6,937 nt of DNA from Bacteroidia bacterium (GTDB taxonomy: Bacteria > Bacteroidota > Bacteroidia > SpSt-205): the NCBI GenBank assembly GCA_025060275.1, contig JANXCJ010000111.1, positions 1 through 6,937 of the forward strand. The letters run 5' to 3'. Shown in pieces: positions 1-5,716 of this stretch; within the stretch, counting starts at the first letter, position 1; each line of letters starts with the position of its first letter. A program made the position numbers and the translations under genes. The notes beneath the pieces are model-generated. The model was not told the DNA's origin and ran no database searches. It worked only from the letters and a program-made list of their open reading frames with translations.

Positions 1-335
1 ACCTAGAAAAGGTAACTCAGGTGGCTTATGCAATGGTTACTCAATACGGCATGGCGAATTTAGGGCATGTGGCTTTCAAGCCGAACGAAGAGACCTTCTG
101 GCAAAAGCCATATTCCGAAGAAACGGCTAAGCGTATAGATGCAGAAGTGCATAGAATCATTCAAGAAGCTTATGAAAAAGCTCGCTTTGTTCTACAAGAG
201 CACTATGACCACCTCACGGCCCTGGCAGAGAAACTTCTAGAAAAAGAGGTTCTCTATCAGGAGGAAATAGAAGCTATATTAGGACCTCGTCCTTATGGCT
301 ATGGTGCCTTAGAAAAACTTAAAGCCTCTTCATGA
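1..335 (+). CDS. ftsH: ATP-dependent zinc metalloprotease FtsH, C-terminal part (5' end outside window)
   Basis: FtsH is a membrane-anchored AAA+ protease that extracts and degrades misfolded membrane proteins and some regulatory proteins. Only the end of its M41 peptidase domain is visible: about 110 residues, read in the frame that is open from position 3. The first visible residues, LEKVTQVAYAMVTQYGM, match the conserved segment just after the third zinc ligand. That Asp would be the codon cut by the window edge: only its last two bases, AC, are seen, which fits GAC. The following segments (QKPYSEETAKRIDAEV, a helix of the EAYEKARFVL type, LAEKLLEKEVL and EAILGPRP) are the usual helical C-terminus of FtsH. 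The HEXXH site and the ATPase domain lie upstream of the window. A GTG at 21 opens the longest internal reading frame but is not the true start, because homology continues through it. The stop codon overlaps the start of the lpxH-like gene. Confidence 0.95.
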   Translation, partial: LEKVTQVAYAMVTQYGMANLGHVAFKPNEETFWQKPYSEETAKRIDAEVHRIIQEAYEKARFVLQEHYDHLTALAEKLLEKEVLYQEEIEAILGPRPYGYGALEKLKASS

Positions 336-1204
336 ATGTTTTTCCTTCCCTCTATCCCACGTCAGAGAATAGAGGGAAAGCTTTGTTTTTTGCCAGTGAC
401 TTGCATGCGGGGGCTCCTTCCCGTCAGGCAAGCAATCGCCGGGAACGGTTATTTATAAAATGGTTAGAGCAGAGGGCACCTGAGGCAGCAGCCTTCTACC
501 TACTTGGAGATTTGTGGGATTTCTGGTTTGAGTATCGCCGGGCAGTGCCTAAGGGGCATGTGCGGTTGCTGGGTGCTTTAGCGGCTCTTACGGATAGTGG
601 TATAACCGTTTTTTTCCAGCGAGGCAATCATGATAGATGGCTCACAAGCTACCTTTCGGAGGAAATTGGCTTACGAATTTTACCAGACCCTTTTGAGGCG
701 ACTTGGCAGGAGAAAGTTTTTTTTCTCTCCCATGGTCATCACTTAGGTCCCCTTTCTTGGAAGGATAGAGTCAGTTATGCTCTTATGGAGAGTAGCTTTC
801 TCACCTTTCTCTATCGGTGGATTCATCCTGATATAGGTTTATACCTGGGGCGGTTTTTCTCAGGTCGCAGTCGAGAGATTCATGCCCCATTAGATGGGGT
901 GGACTTGGGGGAAAAGGAACTTTTCCGGCGCTTCGTCCAGCAGGCTTATAAAGACAATAAAGCGGTAGACTGGTATATTTTAGGGCATCGGCATCTTGCT
1001 CTGGTAGAAAGAATCCATCGGAGTCAAGTAGTGCTTCTCGGGGATTGGATTCAGCACTATACCTATCTCAGGTTAGACTCAAAAGGCTGGATTTTGGCAC
1101 GGTTTTCTGAGGGTGGTGACATCGTTTTGGCGAGCGGTGATGGATATAGTGAGAAGAGCAAGGGAGGAGAGGAATCTGCTGAGTTAGTCTCCTCTCATAT
1201 CTGA
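332..1204 (+). CDS. lpxH: UDP-2,3-diacylglucosamine diphosphatase (LpxH-like metallophosphoesterase)
   Basis: This is a calcineurin-like phosphoesterase of 290 residues. It is expected to cleave UDP-2,3-diacylglucosamine to lipid X and UMP at the inner membrane, a step of lipid A synthesis. The metal-binding motifs are all present in order: SDLHAG (D23, H25), LLGDLWDFW (D60), RGNHDRW (N99, H100, D101), LSHGHH (H134) and LGHRH (H219, H221). A GDWIQHYTY segment near residue 238 also fits Bacteroidota LpxH. The region at about 143-180, with many aromatic and basic residues, fits the lipid-binding cap. The ATG at 332 overlaps the ftsH stop (ATGA), which suggests translational coupling; no Shine-Dalgarno sequence is evident. 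A polar tail after about residue 268 looks poorly conserved. Another phosphoesterase activity cannot be excluded by sequence reading, but the motif set and lengths fit LpxH best. Confidence 0.87.
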   Translation: MNVFPSLYPTSENRGKALFFASDLHAGAPSRQASNRRERLFIKWLEQRAPEAAAFYLLGDLWDFWFEYRRAVPKGHVRLLGALAALTDSGITVFFQRGNHDRWLTSYLSEEIGLRILPDPFEATWQEKVFFLSHGHHLGPLSWKDRVSYALMESSFLTFLYRWIHPDIGLYLGRFFSGRSREIHAPLDGVDLGEKELFRRFVQQAYKDNKAVDWYILGHRHLALVERIHRSQVVLLGDWIQHYTYLRLDSKGWILARFSEGGDIVLASGDGYSEKSKGGEESAELVSSHI

Positions 1205-1289
1205 TTGATTTTCAGAAACTGCTCTCTCTTCCTTTAGGGAAGAGTAGGGATAAATGCAATTCTACATGCGTTTGGGTATGTCCTTCTAT
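1205..1289. other. Convergent intergenic gap between the two gene blocks
   Basis: This is the only true intergenic stretch in the window. It lies between the stop of the lpxH-like gene on the plus strand and the stop of the PstS-like gene on the minus strand. Apart from the hairpin at 1226-1244, I see no open reading frame, RNA gene or repeat in its 85 bases. Because both genes end here, it should carry the 3' ends of both transcripts. Confidence 0.8.
1226..1244. terminator. Possible bidirectional terminator or 3'-end hairpin
   Basis: A perfect 7-base inverted repeat, CTCTTCC and GGAAGAG, is separated by a 5-base loop. A T-G wobble could add an eighth pair and shorten the loop to three bases. 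It lies between two convergent genes, where a two-way terminator would be expected. Neither strand has a T-tract after the stem, so it is not a canonical intrinsic terminator. It may instead stabilise mRNA ends. The position supports the call more than the sequence does. Confidence 0.4.
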
Positions 1290-2258
1290 TTATTCTCTTT
1301 GCTTTTGAAAAATATTCTCCTCCTTTAGTTCCACGATGCGAACAGGTGCGATAGCGGGGAGAAGTCCTGACTTGAGAAGTATGCGTTGTCCGTCTGGCCC
1401 TGCCAAATAGCTTACAAAGCCTGAGCCTAAGCCTACTCTTGGCTCTCTGCTCAGAGCATATACGTCTCGTGAGAGAGGATAAAATCCCGGGCGAAGATAG
1501 CCTGCGTAAGGATAGTAGTAAGCTTTGTCTCCCCGAGCTGCTTGTAAGGCGAAGAGCCGAACAGAGCGTAGAAACTTCTGGGTAGTAGAGTCTTCCCTAT
1601 CACATACCCAAGCTACCCCAATAAGACCTATTGCACGCGGATTCTGCTGGACATATTGGATTATTTTGCCTATGGAGTCAGCGCGATAAAGGGTAGCTTC
1701 TGGCTTGCGCCCTCTGAGAAGCGTGTCTATAAGGTAGCGATAAATCCCTGAGCCTGCGCCTCCCTCTATGACAAAGGTGTAGGGGCTCTTGCGATCAAGA
1801 AGCCATTTCACTAAGGTATCCACGGAGAGGAGACTATCTTGCCGAAACGGGTAGCCAATCACTGCGATACCTTCACGAGCTATGCGTGTTTGTTTGGGTC
1901 TAATCCGCTGCTCTGTCAATGCGAGCGATTCAGCCTTAGTAAAGGGGCGAGTAATGATTACTACCCGGAAGCTATCTGCTAAAAGTCCTTCAACCGCTTG
2001 TTTTTCCGTAGTGTAGGTAATTTCTATATGAGCATTCGGATAAGTCCGATGGAATTGCTCTAAAACTGGCTGCAAAGCAGGATACAAACTCATGTCAGCT
2101 GCAATGTGCACGCTTCCACTTGTAGGTGTATCTTGGACCCCTGGGGGTGCGTTGCATCCTCCCGCGCTAACGGCGAGAAGGAACGGGCTGAGGAGAAGAA
2201 GCTTTCTTAGAGCGGGTAAGACGCTCCCATAGAAGGGCTGAAATGTCGCTCGCCACAT
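1290..2258 (-). CDS. PstS-like substrate-binding lipoprotein
   Basis: This is a periplasmic binding protein of the PstS-like class. The reading frame is open up to 2336, but the ATG at 2258 is preferred. It gives 322 residues with a lipoprotein signal: basic R18-K19, a hydrophobic stretch LLLLSPFLLAV, and a lipobox AGGC with the lipidated cysteine at 35. No ATG, GTG or TTG lies between it and the signal peptide core. The mature part shows a first strand SGSVHIAADMS (47-57), a TRP turn (103-105), a glycine/serine loop GGAGSG (166-171) at the place of the PstS anion loop, AIGLIGVAWVCD (209-220), YPLSRDVY (260-267) and the C-terminal GPDGQRILLKSGLLP segment. PstS binds phosphate for an ABC importer, but no pstC, pstA or pstB is nearby, so the ligand is unproven. 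The gene overlaps secDF by 92 bases and ends the minus-strand block. Confidence 0.8.
   Translation of the reverse strand: MWRATFQPFYGSVLPALRKLLLLSPFLLAVSAGGCNAPPGVQDTPTSGSVHIAADMSLYPALQPVLEQFHRTYPNAHIEITYTTEKQAVEGLLADSFRVVIITRPFTKAESLALTEQRIRPKQTRIAREGIAVIGYPFRQDSLLSVDTLVKWLLDRKSPYTFVIEGGAGSGIYRYLIDTLLRGRKPEATLYRADSIGKIIQYVQQNPRAIGLIGVAWVCDREDSTTQKFLRSVRLFALQAARGDKAYYYPYAGYLRPGFYPLSRDVYALSREPRVGLGSGFVSYLAGPDGQRILLKSGLLPAIAPVRIVELKEENIFQKQRE
2167..2258 (-). other. Same-strand overlap of the secDF end and the lipoprotein signal peptide
   Basis: These 92 bases are read in two frames. In the secDF frame they give the last 30 or so residues, from the end of the final membrane helix through the basic tail RLTRSKKASSPQPVPSRR. 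In the frame shifted by one base they give the N-terminus and signal peptide of the PstS-like lipoprotein. The overlap length depends on the ATG at 2258 being the true start. Confidence 0.6.
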
Positions 2259-5148
2259 ATATAGTAGAAAATATACCCATAATAAAGCCAAGGAGGAGAA
2301 GAAGAGAGAATCCTTTAGTGTTTTCCCCTCCCACAAGGAGAAGGATAAAAACTACTAATGCTGCAGTAAAAGTAGTAAGAATTGTTCTGGAGAGAACCAA
2401 ATTGATACTACGGCTATGAAGCTCTGCTGCAACTGGGACCGCCCCCGGTCGCTTCCGCTCTTCCCGAATGCGATCAAAGAGAATAACTGCATCGTTGATG
2501 ATGTACCCAATTACGGTCAGAACGGCTGCTATAGTGTCCTGATTTGCTTCTAAGGAAAAGGGTAAGATATCAGCACGACTGAGCACTGCGTAGATTCCTA
2601 AAAGTATTACAGTAGTAGCCAAGAGAGAAGCAGCGCTCCCTATTGAGTAGGCGATGCTACGGAATCGCAGGAGTATGTACAAGGCGATACCTATTATGCC
2701 GACTATCACGGAGGTTAGCGCACTGGTACGTATGTCCTCTGCGATAGTAGGTCCTATGAGAGCAGAGCGAATGATGGTGGGCTTTGCGTCGGCATGGTGC
2801 ATAAGTAATCCTTTCAATAGGGCTGACTCTACTTGGGACTGCATATTGGGCTGGTCATATAAGTAGCTTGTACTTACAAGGATATCATTCTTTGCTCCTA
2901 CTGTCTTTATTACGGGGGCACTTCCTCCAAATGCCTTTGTGAGATCTTCTTGCAGAAGGTCTAAATTCGGTAGGCGACTGAGAGCAACCTGGAATTGATA
3001 CCCTCCCGTAAATTCTAATCCCTGTCGTATTCCTATTCCAAAAAGACCGATGAGTCCTAGCACGAATAGCCCTACGACTATCCAACGAGTTACTCTATAG
3101 TGACGCTCAAAGGAGAACTGAGGTATTCTGTTCATGAGCTTCTCTGCTACTGCAGTGCGAAAGCGAAGGAGATGACCCCAGCGGGGCGAGGTATAGATGC
3201 CATCCACTAAGAAACGAGTGATAATCACTCCTGTAATTAACGTGCCTATTACCCCGATAATAAGTGTTACGGCAAACCCCCGAATAGGCCCTATACCAAA
3301 GGTGTATAGAATAATCCCTGCCAAGAGTGTCGTAAGGTTAGAGTCCACAATAGCGGATAGAGCGTTGTTAAAGCCATTCTCAATTGCGCCTTTGAGAGAT
3401 TTGCCTGCGCGTAACTCTTCCAGAATACGCTCATATATTAATATGTTGGCATCTACTGCCATACCTAAGGTAAGCACGATCCCCGCAATCCCTGGCAAAG
3501 TCAGCACGACATTCAGAGCAGCCATTACACCCGCCATGAAAAGCAAAAGAAGGATGAGAGCTATGTCTGCCAGTATACCTGCCGTGCTATAAAAGAACCA
3601 CATTACTGCCAGTATAGCCATAAACGCTAAGACTAAAGCTATAGTACCTTGTCGGATTGTTATCTCACCCAGGGAGGGACCTACGATCTCTTCCGCTTCT
3701 ATGCGGATAGTAGTGGGGAGGCGTCCTGCCTTAAGCACATTTGCTAAATCTTTGGCCTCATCTACAGTGAAATTACCTGTAATTTGTGAATTTCCTTGTG
3801 TAATCACACTCTGAACTACGGGGTAGGTATATACATATCCGTCTAAGACTACGGCGATAGACTTGCCGAGGTAGTCTGTAGTTAGCCTTTTCCAGATGCG
3901 GCTGCCCTCAGGATTCATGCGCATTGTAACCATCGGCTGCCCGTCATCAGGATTGAAATCTTGTCGGGCATCCTCTATGACCTCCCCAGTCAGAGGCGCT
4001 TGCCGAGTAGGGTTTACTCGTAGGGCTACGAGAGTAAGGACATCTGTACCTTCTCTCTCAGGTTTGACAGTCCATGCGAAAGCTAAGTTATCTGGGAAAA
4101 GTAGTTTTACCTCGGGCAGGCTTAGGTAGCTATTTACAGTGGAAGTGTCAGCTAAGCGGGCATAGCCCATCACAGGGCTATTTTCTGCAGCATTTTGAGG
4201 AGGGATGAGCACAGCAAAGAGCGGATTTTCTTGCTCAAACTTTGCTCGTTTCTGCTCCTCTGTGAGGGCTGTATCCTTCTTGAGAGTATCTGTGGAAGGG
4301 GATTGAGAAGGTTTTTTTCCTAATAAGATTTCCTCTGTTGATAGGGGTTGAGAGGGCTTAAGAGAGTCAGGAGAAGTAGTATCTGCCCGAAGTGTATCTG
4401 GGGCTTTCCCTTTTCGGAGACTGGCTATTTTCTCATTTGCACGCTGAAGCAGGGGAAAAGCTTCCTTGAAAGTATAGGTAGGCCAGAATTCTAATTGAGC
4501 GGTAGTTCGCAGGAGCTTTCTCACCCTCTCGCTATCTTTTACGCCGGGAAGTTCAAGGAGGATACGCCCTGTCCCGGGTTGACGCTGGATATTAGGGGAA
4601 ACTACGCCGAACTGGTCTATACGGACTCGCAGAATTTTGTAAGTTCTGTCTACAGCTTCTTCTACTTCTTTTGTCAGCTTGGAAAGAACTTCTTGATCAG
4701 AGGCATTATAAGCAACGCCCAGCTTGGGTCCTGCGAAGAACTGGGCTAAGGTAGTATTAGGGCTTTTCTCCTTGAGCACTCGGGCAAATAAGTCTACAAG
4801 ATTCCCTTCGCCTCTTCTATAGCGCTGGGAGGCTTCTGCTAAGATTGATTGGAAAAGGGTATCGGTGGGTATTTCACATAAACCCCTCAAGATATCCTCT
4901 ACGCCCACCTCTAAGGTTACATACATACCACCTTGAAGGTCTAAGCCCAGCGTGAAAGAATTCTCTACAGCTCTCTTATAGTGCTCGTAGTTGTCAGGAT
5001 TCTTGAGCCATGCGGCTCTCATCTCTGGTGTGGATTGCCCTAACTTATTTTCTATTCTGAAACGCTCTATGACCCAGTATAGATTGTAGAAGACGATGAG
5101 AAAAAATATGCCTAAGAGGGTCAAAATGAATGTTTTATGTCTAAGCAT
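2167..5148 (-). CDS. secDF: Fused protein translocase subunit SecDF
   Basis: SecDF is the proton-driven accessory subunit of the Sec translocon, which helps pull exported proteins across the inner membrane. At 993 residues this is the fused form. SecD half: first membrane helix at about 7-25, LGLDLQGG (67-74), the periplasmic base with VRIDQFGVVSP (175-185) and LELPGV (198-203), the head with VVLDGYVYTYPVV (433-445), then a membrane bundle with GMAVDANILIYERI (562-575). D566 matches the proton-relay aspartate of SecD. SecF half: a helix at about 688-707, LEFTGG (711-716), membrane helices from about 808 to 968, and GYIINDAVILFDRIRE (881-896) with D886. A charged, Pro/Ser/Thr-rich spacer occupies about 237-302. 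The ATG at 5148 lies inside the end of the Nudix gene, with an 8-base overlap and no visible Shine-Dalgarno sequence. The 3' end overlaps the lipoprotein gene. Confidence 0.97.
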   Translation of the reverse strand: MLRHKTFILTLLGIFFLIVFYNLYWVIERFRIENKLGQSTPEMRAAWLKNPDNYEHYKRAVENSFTLGLDLQGGMYVTLEVGVEDILRGLCEIPTDTLFQSILAEASQRYRRGEGNLVDLFARVLKEKSPNTTLAQFFAGPKLGVAYNASDQEVLSKLTKEVEEAVDRTYKILRVRIDQFGVVSPNIQRQPGTGRILLELPGVKDSERVRKLLRTTAQLEFWPTYTFKEAFPLLQRANEKIASLRKGKAPDTLRADTTSPDSLKPSQPLSTEEILLGKKPSQSPSTDTLKKDTALTEEQKRAKFEQENPLFAVLIPPQNAAENSPVMGYARLADTSTVNSYLSLPEVKLLFPDNLAFAWTVKPEREGTDVLTLVALRVNPTRQAPLTGEVIEDARQDFNPDDGQPMVTMRMNPEGSRIWKRLTTDYLGKSIAVVLDGYVYTYPVVQSVITQGNSQITGNFTVDEAKDLANVLKAGRLPTTIRIEAEEIVGPSLGEITIRQGTIALVLAFMAILAVMWFFYSTAGILADIALILLLLFMAGVMAALNVVLTLPGIAGIVLTLGMAVDANILIYERILEELRAGKSLKGAIENGFNNALSAIVDSNLTTLLAGIILYTFGIGPIRGFAVTLIIGVIGTLITGVIITRFLVDGIYTSPRWGHLLRFRTAVAEKLMNRIPQFSFERHYRVTRWIVVGLFVLGLIGLFGIGIRQGLEFTGGYQFQVALSRLPNLDLLQEDLTKAFGGSAPVIKTVGAKNDILVSTSYLYDQPNMQSQVESALLKGLLMHHADAKPTIIRSALIGPTIAEDIRTSALTSVIVGIIGIALYILLRFRSIAYSIGSAASLLATTVILLGIYAVLSRADILPFSLEANQDTIAAVLTVIGYIINDAVILFDRIREERKRPGAVPVAAELHSRSINLVLSRTILTTFTAALVVFILLLVGGENTKGFSLLLLLGFIMGIFSTIYVASDISALLWERLTRSKKASSPQPVPSRR
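4243..4440 (-). other. Low-complexity spacer in the SecD head region
   Basis: Residues about 237-302 of SecDF form a charged spacer rich in Ser, Thr, Pro, Asp and Lys with no hydrophobic core. A loose repeat of the form Asp-Thr/Ser-Leu-Arg/Lys recurs (DTLRADT, DSLKPSQ, DTLKKDT). It interrupts the periplasmic part of SecD after the base domain and before the rest of the head. Inserts of this kind are common in Bacteroidota SecDF and vary in length. It is probably disordered. Confidence 0.7.
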
Positions 5149-5716
5149 TGGGGGGCAAAGTTAGAGCTTTCCTATGAAGAAGGCACTCCATGCGTAAGAG
5201 TGCGGCTACGGACAAAGAGTCTGTAATCTTTCCAGCATGAACTAGTTCTATGGCTTCTATGAGAGGAAGTCGCCATATCCTGAGCTTTTCTGTGTGGTCT
5301 GGGTTGGGAGGTTGCTGAGAAAGCCCCCATGCTAAATATACGAGAGCTTCTTCATCAGAAACGCTATTGGAGAGGTGCATGCGTAGGAGAAGCTGCCAAT
5401 GCCTTGCCAAAAGCCCTGTTTCCTCTAATAGTTCTCGTTGGATTTCCTGGAGGGGGTCACAGCCTAATTTACCTCCACCTTCTGGAATTTCCCATGAATA
5501 CTGCTGCAAGGGATAGCGGTATTGGCCTACCAGATAAGTATAGCCTTCCTCATCTATGGGAATAGCCCCTAAGGCAATATGCTTGTAATGAATCACTCCA
5601 TAAATGCCTTCTTTTCCCCCAGGGGTGATGACCTTATCTTCTCTCAGAGCAATCCAGGGGTTTTCATAGACAGCGCGAGTAGCAAGAGTTTTCCAGGGGT
5701 TTTCTTCTTGGAACAT
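5141..5716 (-). CDS. Nudix hydrolase, ADP-ribose pyrophosphatase type
   Basis: This is a cytoplasmic Nudix hydrolase of 191 residues, the usual length for ADP-ribose pyrophosphatase-like enzymes, which split a nucleoside diphosphate linked to another group. An N-terminal strand region (VYENPWIALRED, GIYGVIHYKHIALG) leads to LVGQYRYPLQQYSWEIPEGG, typical of the ADP-ribose/sugar-nucleotide branch. The Nudix box spans residues 80-102 and ends in RELLEETGL, with R94, E95, E98 and E99 of the metal-binding helix all present. At the first Glu position of the box there is Cys86 instead. The true substrate cannot be read from the sequence. The ATG at 5716 follows directly after the TAA of the OmpA-family gene with no spacer, and the 3' end overlaps secDF, so the three are almost certainly co-transcribed. 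The pairing with secDF may only reflect a compact genome. Confidence 0.9.
   Translation of the reverse strand: MFQEENPWKTLATRAVYENPWIALREDKVITPGGKEGIYGVIHYKHIALGAIPIDEEGYTYLVGQYRYPLQQYSWEIPEGGGKLGCDPLQEIQRELLEETGLLARHWQLLLRMHLSNSVSDEEALVYLAWGLSQQPPNPDHTEKLRIWRLPLIEAIELVHAGKITDSLSVAALLRMECLLHRKALTLPPNA

Noticed and set aside
711..729. GAGAAA...TTTCTC inverted repeat with eight T in the lpxH-like gene
   Set aside because: It lies in the middle of a well-conserved coding region (KVFFFLSHGHH) and is explained by Phe codons. The T run lies in the loop and stem and not after it, so it is not a terminator.
2259..2336. Upstream extension of the lipoprotein frame to a TTG at 2336
   Set aside because: It would add 26 residues before the ATG, lengthen the overlap to 170 bases and place an extra hydrophobic stretch before the lipoprotein signal. 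That stretch is explained by the secDF membrane helix being read in another frame.
3197..3592. Plus-strand open frame of 131 codons opposite secDF, and similar shorter ones opposite secDF, the Nudix gene and the OmpA gene
   Set aside because: These lie antisense to strongly conserved genes, have no recognisable domain, and their composition follows from the membrane-helix codons on the other strand.
4312..4319. A run of seven A on the minus strand in secDF, in the frame of a slippery heptamer (A AAA AAA)
   Set aside because: A shift to the -1 frame would soon meet stop codons and give a SecD fragment cut inside the low-complexity spacer. There is no sign of a useful product, so it is treated as chance in a Lys-rich stretch.
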